A stretch of 64,000 bases of DNA from Bacteroidales bacterium (GTDB lineage: Bacteria > Bacteroidota > Bacteroidia > Bacteroidales > UBA4417): the NCBI GenBank assembly GCA_016707785.1, contig JADJGZ010000008.1:124001-188000 (forward strand). Reading direction: 5' to 3'. The position numbers and the translations under genes were made by a program. Position 1 is the first letter of the stretch, and the number at the start of each line of letters is the position of its first letter. Of this stretch, positions 45,085-54,716 are shown in pieces. The notes beneath the pieces were generated by a model. It was not told where the DNA came from. It ran no database searches and saw nothing but the letters and a program-made list of their open reading frames with translations.

Positions 45085-46068
45085 CTATTGATTAAAGCGT
45101 AGAATCTGGCCATCGGGAAAGGAAGCCAGAATTTTTTTATCAGGATGTAAAGCCAATGTTAGTAGGGTATCAGATGGAAGATGAGCGTTGTTTTTTGTAA
45201 AGCTTTTCCATTCAGTGTTTTCCAAAGTCAGTAAGCCGGCTCCCCGGGTGGCAATCCATAGTATTCCTTCCTGGTCAGGAATCAGTTTATTTACAGGCTT
45301 TGAAGTACCGGTGGAGAAAATGGCAGATGTGCCATCCTTAAACTGTATAATCTGTGAAGCTTCTGTTCCGGCCCAAACAGTTCCATTTATATCCTGGCAT
45401 AAAGAGTTAACCTGAGCAGGTGCAAGAAGTGGTTGTTCGGTTTGACGGGCAATCCATTCATTCCCGTTGAAAAACAGCACTCCATGATCCTTTGTTCCGG
45501 CCCAAAGTCCTTGTTGGTGATCCATTAAAAGGCAAGTGATATGTGATGACTGAATATTTGATTGAGAAGTTGAAAAGAAGGTCCATACTCCATTTTTTAG
45601 TAAGGCAACACCTCCATTCTGTGAATCCCCGTCAATTCCTACCCAGATTTCTCCGATTCCACGGACGGCCATGGAGGTGATTTTTCGGTCTTTAAGTGCC
45701 TGTATGGATGCCCAGTTTGAACCATCATACCTGCTAAGGCCGTTTTTTGCCGATACCCATAGTAAATCATTCCCATCACGAAGGATGCAGGTCACAGAGT
45801 CAAACAACAGCTGAGTACTGTTTTCATCAATTAAACTGAATTCAGTTCCGTTTCCATGAATCAATCCCATCTTTCCGGCACTTCCAAACCATTCGGAATG
45901 GTCGGACTCAATGAATATAGATGAGACAGGAGTAGGTTGAATACCAGCTGCTTTGTGATAATAAACTGACCATGGAACCGGTGGAAAGATCTCATTTTTC
46001 TCCTTGCATGCTATCATTGTTACAATAGACGTGGCGAGGAGAAAGAGGAGTTTAAAGGAATTACGCAT
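45085..46068 (-). CDS. Beta-propeller lipoprotein (two-component-regulator-propeller repeats)
   Basis: 327 residues with lipobox IACKE, so surface or periplasm anchored. It contains repeated blades of the type SSIFIESDHSEWFGSAGK, LLWVSAKNGLSRYDG, LWAGTKDHGVLFFNG and ILWIATRGAGLL, the Reg_prop repeat otherwise found in hybrid two-component sensors; here it is free of any kinase. It probably binds a ligand or protein. It lies between tonB and folC with the barrel gene, an uncommon insertion in that operon. Confidence 0.75.
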   Translation of the reverse strand: MRNSFKLLFLLATSIVTMIACKEKNEIFPPVPWSVYYHKAAGIQPTPVSSIFIESDHSEWFGSAGKMGLIHGNGTEFSLIDENSTQLLFDSVTCILRDGNDLLWVSAKNGLSRYDGSNWASIQALKDRKITSMAVRGIGEIWVGIDGDSQNGGVALLKNGVWTFFSTSQSNIQSSHITCLLMDHQQGLWAGTKDHGVLFFNGNEWIARQTEQPLLAPAQVNSLCQDINGTVWAGTEASQIIQFKDGTSAIFSTGTSKPVNKLIPDQEGILWIATRGAGLLTLENTEWKSFTKNNAHLPSDTLLTLALHPDKKILASFPDGQILRFNQ

Positions 46069-46205
46069 TTTTTATTGAATAGGAGAATACAAAAGTATTG
46101 TATTCTGGCTATTAATAATCAATCCTGGTATTTCAGAAAGTATTTGAATGCCTGAATCTTGATTTTCAGGAACAAAGGTTCAGAAGGATAGAGCAGGAGA
46201 GGTGA

Positions 46206-47012
46206 TTACCTGGTTTTAATGAAGGTATATTTAATGGTACCTTTCTGGACCTCTGCCGCATCAGGGTTTGAAGTAAAAAGGGCTCTCATTGCAGCTTTTT
46301 CAGCCTGAGCCTGGAGTTGTTGGTCGGAGATAGTGGTTCCTTTAGCTCCTGCCACGGCACGTGTTACCCGACCCTCTTTGTTTACATAAATTGTTACTAC
46401 AATAAAACCCTGATCATCAGAGTTATAGGCGGGTTTAGGAAGGCTTTTGGCTCCACGGCCTTCCAGACTGAATGAGGGACCATTGCCTTTACCACCTTGT
46501 CCATCATACCCTTTACCGTCGGGGGTGCCATTTGGTTTTCCCTGGTCCCCGGGTTTCCCGGTGATCCCTTCACTACCTCCTTTAGTTGTTTTATTGCTTT
46601 TCCCTTTAAAGAGGGCATTTTGATTTACAACAGGCTGTTTGACAACTTCAGGCTGTGGGGTAGGTTTAGTTGGGGTAACAGTATTTTGTTTGTTCGTTTT
46701 CTTATTTACTTTTTCAAGGGCAGGGTTTTCATCGTTTGCCTCTGTGATTAATTCATCATTGGCTTTTGCGGGCTGCGGAGCCGCAGCTGAACTGGCGAGC
46801 ATGGCAGCTTCTTCCGGCTGAATATCACCCATTCCATTGTCACTGTTACCAAGGTTCACTTCAACACCTTCTTCTCCAGGCAATGGGAGAGGGGTTCGAA
46901 GGGCAACCCAGAAAAGGATCAGGATCAGGAGGGCATGGAAAACCACGGTGCCGGTTATAGCCCAGACCCGGCCTTTCTTATCTTCCGTTTCACTGGTGAG
47001 GTAATGTGACAT
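46206..47012 (-). CDS. tonB: TonB-family energy transducer
   Basis: 268 residues: N-terminal membrane helix (VWAITGTVVFHALLILILFW), long proline/glutamate/glycine-rich periplasmic linker with KPTPQPEVVKQP and GNGPSFSLEGRGAKS, and a C-terminal domain with GFIVVTIYVNKEGRVTRAVAG ending in KYTFIKTR. It couples the proton motive force through ExbB-ExbD to outer-membrane transporters. Directly downstream of exbB and exbD. Confidence 0.9.
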   Translation of the reverse strand: MSHYLTSETEDKKGRVWAITGTVVFHALLILILFWVALRTPLPLPGEEGVEVNLGNSDNGMGDIQPEEAAMLASSAAAPQPAKANDELITEANDENPALEKVNKKTNKQNTVTPTKPTPQPEVVKQPVVNQNALFKGKSNKTTKGGSEGITGKPGDQGKPNGTPDGKGYDGQGGKGNGPSFSLEGRGAKSLPKPAYNSDDQGFIVVTIYVNKEGRVTRAVAGAKGTTISDQQLQAQAEKAAMRALFTSNPDAAEVQKGTIKYTFIKTR

Positions 47013-47048
47013 TGTAATACTTGTTGGTTTTTGGTTTTGAAATTCAGG

Positions 47049-47471
47049 TTAACGTTCGTTTTCCGGTGGCTTGGTAGCAAGGATCACCTTATGTTTGGTT
47101 TTCATGAATTCGTTGATATTATTAACTGCATCAATCACATTCACTACATACTGAATTGGAACAGTCTGATCAGAGCGGAGTACAATCGTGGCTTCAGTTT
47201 GACCTGCAAGAGTTTGAAGCAGTGCAGGTTCCAGTGCTTTTACATCAGTAGGGCTTTCATTGACGAAGAACATGAACTGATCATTAATATACACAGTGAT
47301 GCTCTGTTTGGCCATAGTCTTGCTGGTACTTGATGGCAGCAGAAGTTTGATGGCATTTGGACTCACCAGTGTAGAACTCAGCATGAAGAATATGAGGAGA
47401 AGGAATACCAGGTCCGACATGGATGCCATGCTGAATTCGGTACTAATCTTATTCCTTGATTTTATTGCCAT
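47049..47471 (-). CDS. exbD: Biopolymer transport protein ExbD/TolR
   Basis: 140 residues. Single membrane helix near the N-terminus (MSDLVFLLLIFFMLSSTL) holding the proton-path Asp in MASMSDLVF, and a periplasmic domain with AIKLLLPSS, LRSDQTVPIQYVVNVIDA as in the family. Partner of ExbB and TonB in the inner membrane. Confidence 0.93.
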   Translation of the reverse strand: MAIKSRNKISTEFSMASMSDLVFLLLIFFMLSSTLVSPNAIKLLLPSSTSKTMAKQSITVYINDQFMFFVNESPTDVKALEPALLQTLAGQTEATIVLRSDQTVPIQYVVNVIDAVNNINEFMKTKHKVILATKPPENER

Positions 47472-47514
47472 TGGGTTGGATTATATATTTAGATCCGGGA
47501 AAGTGTGAATGCTT

Positions 47515-48237
47515 TTACTTGGCAGGTTCATGTAGCAGATCCATGAATTCAGTTGCCCTGGCTTCAAGGATAAAAACCACTTTCTGTACCCTGGCAATCA
47601 GGATATTATAGCAAAGATAGGCTATGATTCCTACGATGAGACCAGCAACGGTAGTAACCATTGCCTGGTAAATACCGGAAGAAAGAAGTTGGATATCAAT
47701 ATTATTTCCGGCCATTGACATGTCGTAGAAAGCAGTAACCATCCCGGTTACAGTTCCAAGGAACCCGAGCATGGGAGCAGCACCTGCAACGGTAGCCACC
47801 ACGGAAAGGTTTCTCTCAAGTTTAGAGACCTCCAGGTTGCCGACATTATCTATGGCGGTATGAATATCACTCAGGGGCTTTCCCAACCTGTGAAGGCCTT
47901 TTTCAATCATTCGTGCGATAGGGGAGCTATTATTTTTACATAAAGACATGGCTGAGTCAAGACGGCCATTCATCATGAAATCCCTGATATTGTTCATAAA
48001 ATTGGCATCCTCCTTGGAAGCCTTAGTGATCACAATATACCTTTCAATAAAGATATAGATGGCAACTACAGAGAGCAAAGCAATTGGAATCATGATGGGA
48101 CCACCTTTCAGTGCTAATTCCCATATTGATAAGCTGATTTCTGTGGGTTGGGTCTTGGGGATTGTGGTGAGTGCCTGGTTCACCGTGTCAGCAAGAGTTG
48201 TAGCAGGCGTTGTAATCTGAAGAAGGACTCCGTTCAT
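47515..48237 (-). CDS. exbB: MotA/TolQ/ExbB proton channel protein
   Basis: 240 residues with three membrane helices: GPIMIPIALLSVVAIYIFIERYIV, AGAAPMLGFLGTVTGMVTAFYDM and TTVAGLIVGIIAYLCYN. The conserved LGFLGTVTGM and the Ala/Thr/Gly-rich TTVAGL match ExbB/TolQ. First gene of the exbB-exbD-tonB unit; a -7-like box lies upstream. The short hydrophilic start is predicted periplasmic as in ExbB. Confidence 0.93.
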   Translation of the reverse strand: MNGVLLQITTPATTLADTVNQALTTIPKTQPTEISLSIWELALKGGPIMIPIALLSVVAIYIFIERYIVITKASKEDANFMNNIRDFMMNGRLDSAMSLCKNNSSPIARMIEKGLHRLGKPLSDIHTAIDNVGNLEVSKLERNLSVVATVAGAAPMLGFLGTVTGMVTAFYDMSMAGNNIDIQLLSSGIYQAMVTTVAGLIVGIIAYLCYNILIARVQKVVFILEARATEFMDLLHEPAK

Positions 48238-48257
48238 TAATTTCCTGTTTTTGAGAA

Positions 48258-48265
48258 TAAAGGTA
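48258..48265 (-). promoter_or_regulatory. Candidate -7 box upstream of exbB
   Basis: TACCTTTA on the minus strand, seven of eight TAnnTTTG bases, 21 bases before the ATG at 48237. Confidence 0.38.
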
Positions 48266-48382
48266 CCCTTTAATAAGGTAGAAACCCTGAAAGTGGCTGC
48301 ATTTTTTAAACAGCGTTCTGTTAATTAACTCTCTTTTGAATTAATTATTATCGGCAAGGTGTATTTAAGTGGATTCTTGCGG

Positions 48383-50326
48383 TTAATGAATTCTATTCAA
48401 CAAAGGACGGTCAGCATCCTCCATCATCAGGGGAACCATTTCAATCATCACATTACTGGTGTCTAAACCATAAGCACGCACATCGCTTAATCCAATCTTT
48501 GCGAGCAGAGAATAGTTATCCATAATAAACTGATCAATTACCGGGAAATCGAAGTCATAATTTTGAATTCGCTTAATAATAATGAAACGGAAATCTGCAG
48601 GAATATGAAACTGTTTAAGGGATTTGTAATTGGAATCAAGGTTTAATTCGTGATTGGTTACCATATCCTTGATGACTTGCATGAAATACAGGTTGACTCT
48701 GGGTTGCACTTTGAATCCGATCCTGAATTCAATCCGTATTAGTACTCCCGGAATTAATTTTTCTACAGAATACTCCATCGTATGCGGGTCGTCACAAATA
48801 TGCACATGAAGCAGCCAGTACATATCTGCACGCTTTGGTGATTTATTAAAAATGGAATAAATAACCTTAGCTTCAATATCAGTTTTTAAATCCGCCCTGG
48901 TCAGATAAACCAAATGAGTAGAGTATTTAGGTATAGAATCGTCTTTACTTAAGGCAGTGAGAGCGTTGTAATGATCTGAAATTTTCACGAAACGTGTGAA
49001 TCTGTTCTTCAATTGTCTGGCTCTGTACCAGGTAAACATAATAAATGCAATGATTCCAGCCAATAGTAATGTGAACCATCCTCCATGCATGAATTTGGTG
49101 AGGTTTGCAAGAAGGAACGCACCTTCAATCAGGAAATAGACAGCAGCAAAGCCAATGATCAGGTAAATCTTTCTATTGATACGTTTCAGGTAAATAATCA
49201 TTAATAAGGTGGTCATCAGCATGGTGATGGTGATGGCCAGGCCATAAGCAGCTTCCATATTTGATGAACTCTGAAAAAGCAAAACTACCCCAATACATGC
49301 CAGGAAGAGCAACCAATTAATAGAGGTAATATACATCTGACCTTTCTTATTGGTTGGATAAGTAATCCTCACTTTTGGCCAGAGATTAAGCTGGATGGCT
49401 TCAGAAATAATGGTATAAGAGCCACTGATCAACGCCTGGCTTGCAATAACAGCTGCTGCAGTTGAAATAAAAACACCCAGGGGGAGAAACCAGCCCGGCA
49501 TGATGGCAAAAAACGGATTGGGAATCATTTCCGGTGCCATGTTTTGCTGAAGTATCCATACGCCCTGTCCCAGGTAATTCAGTATCAACGTAATTTTGAC
49601 GAAGATCCAGCTCAGGCGGATATTATGTAAACCACAGTGACCCAGGTCGGAATAAAGTGCTTCTGCTCCTGTAGTACAGAGAAATACGGCCCCTAAAAGG
49701 ATAAAACCGTTCGGATAATTGGCCAGCAGGTCTATTGCATACCATGGATTAAAAGCTTTGAGGATGCCTGGATATTGGGATATCTGTGCCAGTCCCAGGA
49801 TTCCAAGCATACTAAACCAGATAAACATCATGGGACCAAAGGACTTGCCAATAGTAGCGGTGCCAAATTGCTGGATCAGGAATAAGCCGGTGATGATAGC
49901 AATAGCAATAGGAATTATTGAAATTCCATGATATTGCAATTGCAGCCCTTCAACCGCAGAAACGACAGTAATAGATGGAGTAATCACCCCATCTGCCAGA
50001 AGCGCACTCCCCCCAATGATAGCAATGAGGAAAAGCCACTTTTTCTTCTTTCTTACCAGGGCATACAACGCCAGTATCCCTCCTTCACCCCTGTTATCAG
50101 CCCGAAGAGTAATCAGGACATATTTAACCGTAGTTTGAAGTGTGAGCGTCCAGATAATACAAGAAATAGCCCCTAAAATGAAGTTTTCACTAATAGTGTC
50201 ACCTGCTCCGGCAACAATGGCCTTCATGACATAGAGCGGAGAGGTCCCAATATCACCATAAACGATGCCCAGGGTGATAATGATACCGGCAAGGCTCACA
50301 GTTGACTTGCCACTGAGAGTTTTCAT
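48383..50326 (-). CDS. kup: Kup-family potassium uptake protein
   Basis: 647 residues, the usual Kup length. The N-terminus reads GIIITLGIVYGDIGTSPLYVMKAIV, the signature of KUP/HAK transporters, followed by about twelve membrane helices to residue 440 and a cytosolic C-terminal domain with DAYG-type sequence near the end. It imports K+ by proton symport. It follows nhaD by eight bases in the same direction, an arrangement fitting paired Na+ extrusion and K+ uptake. Confidence 0.95.
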   Translation of the reverse strand: MKTLSGKSTVSLAGIIITLGIVYGDIGTSPLYVMKAIVAGAGDTISENFILGAISCIIWTLTLQTTVKYVLITLRADNRGEGGILALYALVRKKKKWLFLIAIIGGSALLADGVITPSITVVSAVEGLQLQYHGISIIPIAIAIITGLFLIQQFGTATIGKSFGPMMFIWFSMLGILGLAQISQYPGILKAFNPWYAIDLLANYPNGFILLGAVFLCTTGAEALYSDLGHCGLHNIRLSWIFVKITLILNYLGQGVWILQQNMAPEMIPNPFFAIMPGWFLPLGVFISTAAAVIASQALISGSYTIISEAIQLNLWPKVRITYPTNKKGQMYITSINWLLFLACIGVVLLFQSSSNMEAAYGLAITITMLMTTLLMIIYLKRINRKIYLIIGFAAVYFLIEGAFLLANLTKFMHGGWFTLLLAGIIAFIMFTWYRARQLKNRFTRFVKISDHYNALTALSKDDSIPKYSTHLVYLTRADLKTDIEAKVIYSIFNKSPKRADMYWLLHVHICDDPHTMEYSVEKLIPGVLIRIEFRIGFKVQPRVNLYFMQVIKDMVTNHELNLDSNYKSLKQFHIPADFRFIIIKRIQNYDFDFPVIDQFIMDNYSLLAKIGLSDVRAYGLDTSNVMIEMVPLMMEDADRPLLNRIH

Positions 50327-50334
50327 CAGGCGGA

Positions 50335-51672
50335 TTAGTTCTGGTTTGCGGGTAATTCCTGCGGAGAAATTGTATTTTCAATGGGTTCCTGCTGCTCGCC
50401 ACTCTTGTGAGGTGTATGCGGATGCCAACCTACAACCCCCAACATAATGAAAAAGCCCACTACATAGGCTAAAATGACATACCATCCTTCTTTAACATAG
50501 TTTACTACGGATCGAAGCTGTGGATACATATTTGAAAGGGCTACCCCTGCTGATGAACCAAACCATATCATTGAGCCACCGAAGCCCACTGTATAGGCCA
50601 GTATTCCCCAATCATAGCCACCCTGGTCAAGGCAAAGCTTAGTGAGAGGAATGTTGTCAAACACAGCAGAAATGAACCCAAGTGAAAATGCAGTCTGCCA
50701 TGAAGCAGGTGGTAATTCTTCAACAGGCATAAGCGATGCACAGGTTACCAATGCCATCAGGAAAATTGTCCCCTGGATAGATTTGGGTATTTCATGCCAG
50801 GGTGCTTTCCGGATAAATGCGCCTATGAGAATAGCTCCCCATACCCCTAAAGCCGGGAAATCCAGGAAGTAATTAGTCAGAATTGCTCCGACTAGAATAA
50901 AACCAACTATGATGATTCTACCTGTATCAATCTTAACTTTCAAATTTGAATCCTTCTGGATCCGTTGATATTTATCTTGTTTCTTGGCTGCAAAATAGCC
51001 AATGATTAATACAGCAACAATAGCCGCAACATATGCATGTGTTACATCCAAAGGTGATACTCCATCAATCCACATCAGGGTTGTGGTGGTATCCCCAACC
51101 ACTGAGCCTGAGCCGCCGGCATTGCTGGCAGCTACAATACCTGCAAGATAGCCCAGATGGACTTTCCCTTTGAAAACCACCATGGCGATCGTACCTCCAA
51201 TCATTGCAGCTGCAATGTTGTCAAGAAAACTGGAGAGTACGAATACCATAAGCAATAAAACCAGGCCTCCTTTCCAATCATCAGGAAGAATGCTGGGTAA
51301 TTTCTCAGGAACGCCGGATTCTTCAAAATACTTGGCCAGGATAGCGAAACCAAGCAACAAGCCTAATAGATTCAATAATATTCGCCATTCCCCTTCTTCA
51401 TGTTCTGAGCCAATAATATGTTCAATGATAGAATATTCCGGGATGAAGAAATATTTTAGTAACAGGATTGCCGCGAGCCCTGTTAAAGCAACATACATGG
51501 TTTTATGATGAAATATTGCAACACCAACCAGTGTAAGTGCAAATATCAGAAACTCCAGCCGGATGCCAAAAATCATTGGTACCGCACCTATTGTCGCAGC
51601 AAAAGTGGAAAAAGGAAGCATTAACAACAGACCAATCAATGTAACTGGAAGAAGGGGTAATTTTCTTTTCAT
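50335..51672 (-). CDS. nhaD: Sodium:proton antiporter, NhaD family
   Basis: 445 residues with about ten to twelve hydrophobic helices and the NhaD hallmark AGGSGSVVGDTTTTLMWIDGV near the middle; the first 25 residues resemble a signal sequence, as in other NhaD proteins. It exports Na+ or Li+ in exchange for protons. It heads the nhaD-kup pair; Na+ handling of this kind is common in marine and salt-tolerant bacteria. Confidence 0.92.
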   Translation of the reverse strand: MKRKLPLLPVTLIGLLLMLPFSTFAATIGAVPMIFGIRLEFLIFALTLVGVAIFHHKTMYVALTGLAAILLLKYFFIPEYSIIEHIIGSEHEEGEWRILLNLLGLLLGFAILAKYFEESGVPEKLPSILPDDWKGGLVLLLMVFVLSSFLDNIAAAMIGGTIAMVVFKGKVHLGYLAGIVAASNAGGSGSVVGDTTTTLMWIDGVSPLDVTHAYVAAIVAVLIIGYFAAKKQDKYQRIQKDSNLKVKIDTGRIIIVGFILVGAILTNYFLDFPALGVWGAILIGAFIRKAPWHEIPKSIQGTIFLMALVTCASLMPVEELPPASWQTAFSLGFISAVFDNIPLTKLCLDQGGYDWGILAYTVGFGGSMIWFGSSAGVALSNMYPQLRSVVNYVKEGWYVILAYVVGFFIMLGVVGWHPHTPHKSGEQQEPIENTISPQELPANQN

Positions 51673-51841
51673 TTTAGGTAATTTTATGGTTTGGGATAAG
51701 ATATTTTTAATGAAGTAATTATGGAGATCAACTTTATGGAATCCAATTTTCCGAAAATTATAATGAATAGAAAATCAGAGTATTAAGTGAATTATTTTTA
51801 ATTTTTATGCAGAAAAGCGCCCAAAGGTAATTATTTTTAAA

Positions 51842-52912
51842 TCAGGGGAGGTATATAGCACCGCCGGAAACATTCTTTTTAGCACCGGTAACACTTGATA
51901 AGCTGTTAGGTCTTTCCAGTATTCTCAAAAGTCCCAGGAATGCAAAGATTAATGCTTCCTTAAAATCAACCACATTTTTTTCAGGGATAACAATTGGGAT
52001 GGGACTGTGTTCACAGATGCGTTCCACCAGGAATGTATTATGTGCTCCTCCACCGCTTATCATCATACTTCCATGTAGCTCCTTACTCATTGATTTTGAG
52101 ATTTGTATAGCTATATGTTCCACCAGGGTGCGCATCAGGTCTTCGATAGAGATTGCCTGTTTAAATTCATTTATCAATGGATTCACTTCCATTTCAACCC
52201 ATTCCCTTCCCAGGGATTTGGGTGGTGACTGAAAATAATAAGGCAGACTATTAAGCTTAGTTAGTAATTCAGGAACTATTTTTCCTTTAGAAGCAATGAT
52301 CCCGTCTTTGTCAAAGGCTTCTCCCACCATACCCGCAATCGGGTTTAGAATGAAATTGGCGGGGCAAATATCGAAAGCAATGCGGTCAGTTCCTTGCCTG
52401 AAGGAGATATTTGCGAAACCTCCAAGATTCAGACAGGCACCATAGCTACCGAATAAAAACTCATCTCCGATAGGAACCAGTGGTGCACCTTGTCCACCAT
52501 GCCCGACATCAGAGGTCCTGAAATCACAGATCACCGGGTATCCGCACATGGCTGCAATTGCTGCACCTTCACCTATCTGGCTGGTATATCCTTTAGCAGG
52601 CTGGTGAAAGATCGTTTGACCGTGGCTGGCAACATAATCTACCTTGAAGGGAAATTCCTTCAAAAAGTCATTCACCAATGATCCCAATAGCTTCCCAAGC
52701 GCTGTATGTGTCATTGCATATTCAAGCGCAGAAGATTCCGGCAAACTGCTGAGCCTGGTGTTCCATTCCTTAGAAAATGGATAAGTCCGGCATGCATTCA
52801 ATTGAAACGTATATTCTGATTCCTTTATCCTGAAGGTGCAATGTGCCAGGTCCACTCCATCCAGGGAAGTTCCTGACATAATTCCAATAATATTGAACAC
52901 TTTATGTTCCAT
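51842..52912 (-). CDS. anmK: Anhydro-N-acetylmuramic acid kinase
   Basis: 356 residues from the ATG at 52912 (one seven codons earlier at 52933 is possible). Phosphorylates and opens anhydroMurNAc during cell-wall recycling. Signature features: GIMSGTSLDGVD at the N-terminus, SHGQTIFHQPA, QIGEGAAIAAMCG and SGGGAHNTFL, all as in AnmK and the ASKHA fold. It follows murF by 56 bases, so recycling and synthesis of peptidoglycan are adjacent. Confidence 0.95.
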   Translation of the reverse strand: MEHKVFNIIGIMSGTSLDGVDLAHCTFRIKESEYTFQLNACRTYPFSKEWNTRLSSLPESSALEYAMTHTALGKLLGSLVNDFLKEFPFKVDYVASHGQTIFHQPAKGYTSQIGEGAAIAAMCGYPVICDFRTSDVGHGGQGAPLVPIGDEFLFGSYGACLNLGGFANISFRQGTDRIAFDICPANFILNPIAGMVGEAFDKDGIIASKGKIVPELLTKLNSLPYYFQSPPKSLGREWVEMEVNPLINEFKQAISIEDLMRTLVEHIAIQISKSMSKELHGSMMISGGGAHNTFLVERICEHSPIPIVIPEKNVVDFKEALIFAFLGLLRILERPNSLSSVTGAKKNVSGGAIYLP

Positions 52913-52968
52913 CGGATGTAACTTATCTATCAAGCTTAAGTAGTTGAGAATTCTAAAAAAGTAAAAAT

Positions 52969-54258
52969 CTACAAAGCATCCAATACCTGTTCCATGCGGA
53001 TTCCCCTTGAACCTTTCACCAGGATAGTGAAATCATTGAATGCCTTTTCTTTCAGCCACTTATGTGCTAAAAAGGCGTCAGGAAATGCAGTAAACAGGGT
53101 TCCTGCACATTTCTGAAATTCAGGCCCAACGAGGATCACATTTTCAAAATGGAGTCCGGATAGCAGCTCTACAATGGCTTTATGTTCTGACTGGCTTTCT
53201 TCCCCTAATTCCAGCATATCACCCAGGATAGCCATTTTTCTTGTGGCCTGGATTTTGCTGAAATTTTTCAGTGCTGCAATCATACTTGTTGGGTTGGCAT
53301 TGTAAGCATCCAGTATAATTTTATTTCGGGCAGTGCTGAGGGTTTGTGAACGACTGTTGGTGGGGGTGTAATCTTCCAGCGCTGTTTTAATCTTTTGATC
53401 CGGAACGCCGAAGTATTGCCCGATGCAAATGGCAACCATTACATTTTCGAAATTATAATCCCCGGTAAGCTGGGTTTGGATTTCGAGGCTCTGATCCTCT
53501 TTCTGCCAGCAAACTTCAAGGAATGGATCGGCATTCAAGGTGTAGCCTGATGCATAATCAGCAGGTTTGGTGCCATAACTTACCCGTTTAAGGTCCGTGG
53601 ATAATTTCCAGAGCAGATCATTGTCACTGTTAACAAAGGCTGTCCCGGCTGAATGCTGAATGTGCTGATATAACTCATTTTTTGTGCGGATCACACCTTC
53701 AAAGCCCCCGAATCCTTCGAGATGTGCTTTGCCAATATTTGTAATTATTCCGAAAGCAGGATCAGCAATAGCACATAGCTCGGCTATCTCTCCCGGGTGG
53801 TTGGCACCCATTTCAATAATGGCGATTTCAGTATCCAGTGGAGAGGAGAGCAGGGTAAGTGGAACACCTATATGGTTATTAAGGTTGCCTTGGGTTGCAT
53901 GTGACTTAAAATGACTACTTAAAACAGCGTAGATGAGCTCCTTTGTTGTTGTTTTTCCATTGGTACCGGTAATGCCGATCACCGGGATCTCCCAAGTTGA
54001 ACGATGATGCCTGGCCAGTTCCTGTAAGGTGAGCAGGACATCATCCACCAGGATTGTCTGTTTACCTGCAAAAGCCGGATGATCGATGATTGCATAGGCT
54101 GCTCCTTTCGATATGGCATCTCCGGCAAAAGCATTGCCATCAAAATTGTCTCCTTTCAAAGCAAAAAAGAGGCAGTCCTTGCTGATTTTCCTGGAGTCGG
54201 TAACGATATCAGGATATTTCCTGTAGATAGAATAGAGTTCTTCGACTGGTATACTCAT
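52969..54258 (-). CDS. murF: UDP-N-acetylmuramoyl-tripeptide--D-alanyl-D-alanine ligase
   Basis: 429 residues. Adds D-Ala-D-Ala to the UDP-MurNAc-tripeptide in the cytosol. Visible: DSRKISKDCLFFALKGDNFDGN for UDP binding, ATP loop GITGTNGKTTTKE, IEMGANHPGEI and ILDAYNANPTSM. The ATG at 54258 is chosen; earlier frame starts to 54300 add residues unlike MurF. In several Bacteroidota gldJ lies next to murF, and gldJ is upstream here too, separated by the inverted-repeat element. Confidence 0.95.
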   Translation of the reverse strand: MSIPVEELYSIYRKYPDIVTDSRKISKDCLFFALKGDNFDGNAFAGDAISKGAAYAIIDHPAFAGKQTILVDDVLLTLQELARHHRSTWEIPVIGITGTNGKTTTKELIYAVLSSHFKSHATQGNLNNHIGVPLTLLSSPLDTEIAIIEMGANHPGEIAELCAIADPAFGIITNIGKAHLEGFGGFEGVIRTKNELYQHIQHSAGTAFVNSDNDLLWKLSTDLKRVSYGTKPADYASGYTLNADPFLEVCWQKEDQSLEIQTQLTGDYNFENVMVAICIGQYFGVPDQKIKTALEDYTPTNSRSQTLSTARNKIILDAYNANPTSMIAALKNFSKIQATRKMAILGDMLELGEESQSEHKAIVELLSGLHFENVILVGPEFQKCAGTLFTAFPDAFLAHKWLKEKAFNDFTILVKGSRGIRMEQVLDAL

Positions 54259-54413
54259 AGCGAAACTTTTGGCTTGAGTTAATGAAATAGAAAGCTGCAA
54301 ATTACCAAAAAAAAGAGGTTGTCTCAGAAAGATCTTCTCGTAAAAAAAAGATTTGAGAGTTAAGCCTGAACTTAGGTCAATATGATAGATACAGACATAT
54401 GACAGAAGAAATT

Positions 54414-54623
54414 ATCTTGTAACTCCAGCCTTTAGGCTGGGGAAAAGCCACAAAAAAAAGCGGGGGCCTTTGGGCCTGTTTTTTATTTTGAAAAAGAGAG
54501 AAGAAAAAAAAATTTTGGTTGAAAAAAAATTAATTTAGAAAAAAAACAAACCAAATCTTGGGGGGCCTGAAGGGCTTTTTTAAAATTATTTAAAACCCAG
54601 CCTGAAGGCTGGGGTTACAGGAT
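54414..54623. mobile_element. Short non-autonomous inverted-repeat element, copy 2 (degenerate)
   Basis: Left end ATCTTGTAACTCCAGCC-TTTA-GGCTGGGG, right end CCCAGCC-TGAA-GGCTGGGGTTACAGGAT; inner G/C palindromes remain as GGGCCTTTGGGCC and GGCCTGAAGGGC. The centre is unusually rich in A, T and G homopolymers, unlike copy 1, which could be decay or sequencing error. Confidence 0.7.
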
Positions 54624-54663
54624 TGAATTTAAAACTGGTTTCAGCCTATAAGACTAGTGAATA

Positions 54664-54702
54664 CCAAAAAAAAACCCATCCGTTTGCAGGATGGGTTTTT
54701 TT
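54664..54702 (-). terminator. Rho-independent terminator after gldJ (works on both strands)
   Basis: CCCATCC (54675-54681) pairs with GGATGGG (54689-54695) around a 7-base loop; A-rich on the left and T-rich on the right, so a U tract exists in both directions. It lies just after the gldJ stop. Confidence 0.9.
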
Positions 54703-54716
54703 AAGAAAACTAAAAT

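Larger units (their letters stand above)
54301..54716. other. Non-coding stretch between murF and gldJ
   Basis: No coding sequence. Contains inverted-repeat element copy 2 (54414-54623) and the gldJ terminator (54664-54702). 54301-54413 holds only A-rich sequence with nothing recognisable. Confidence 0.7.
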
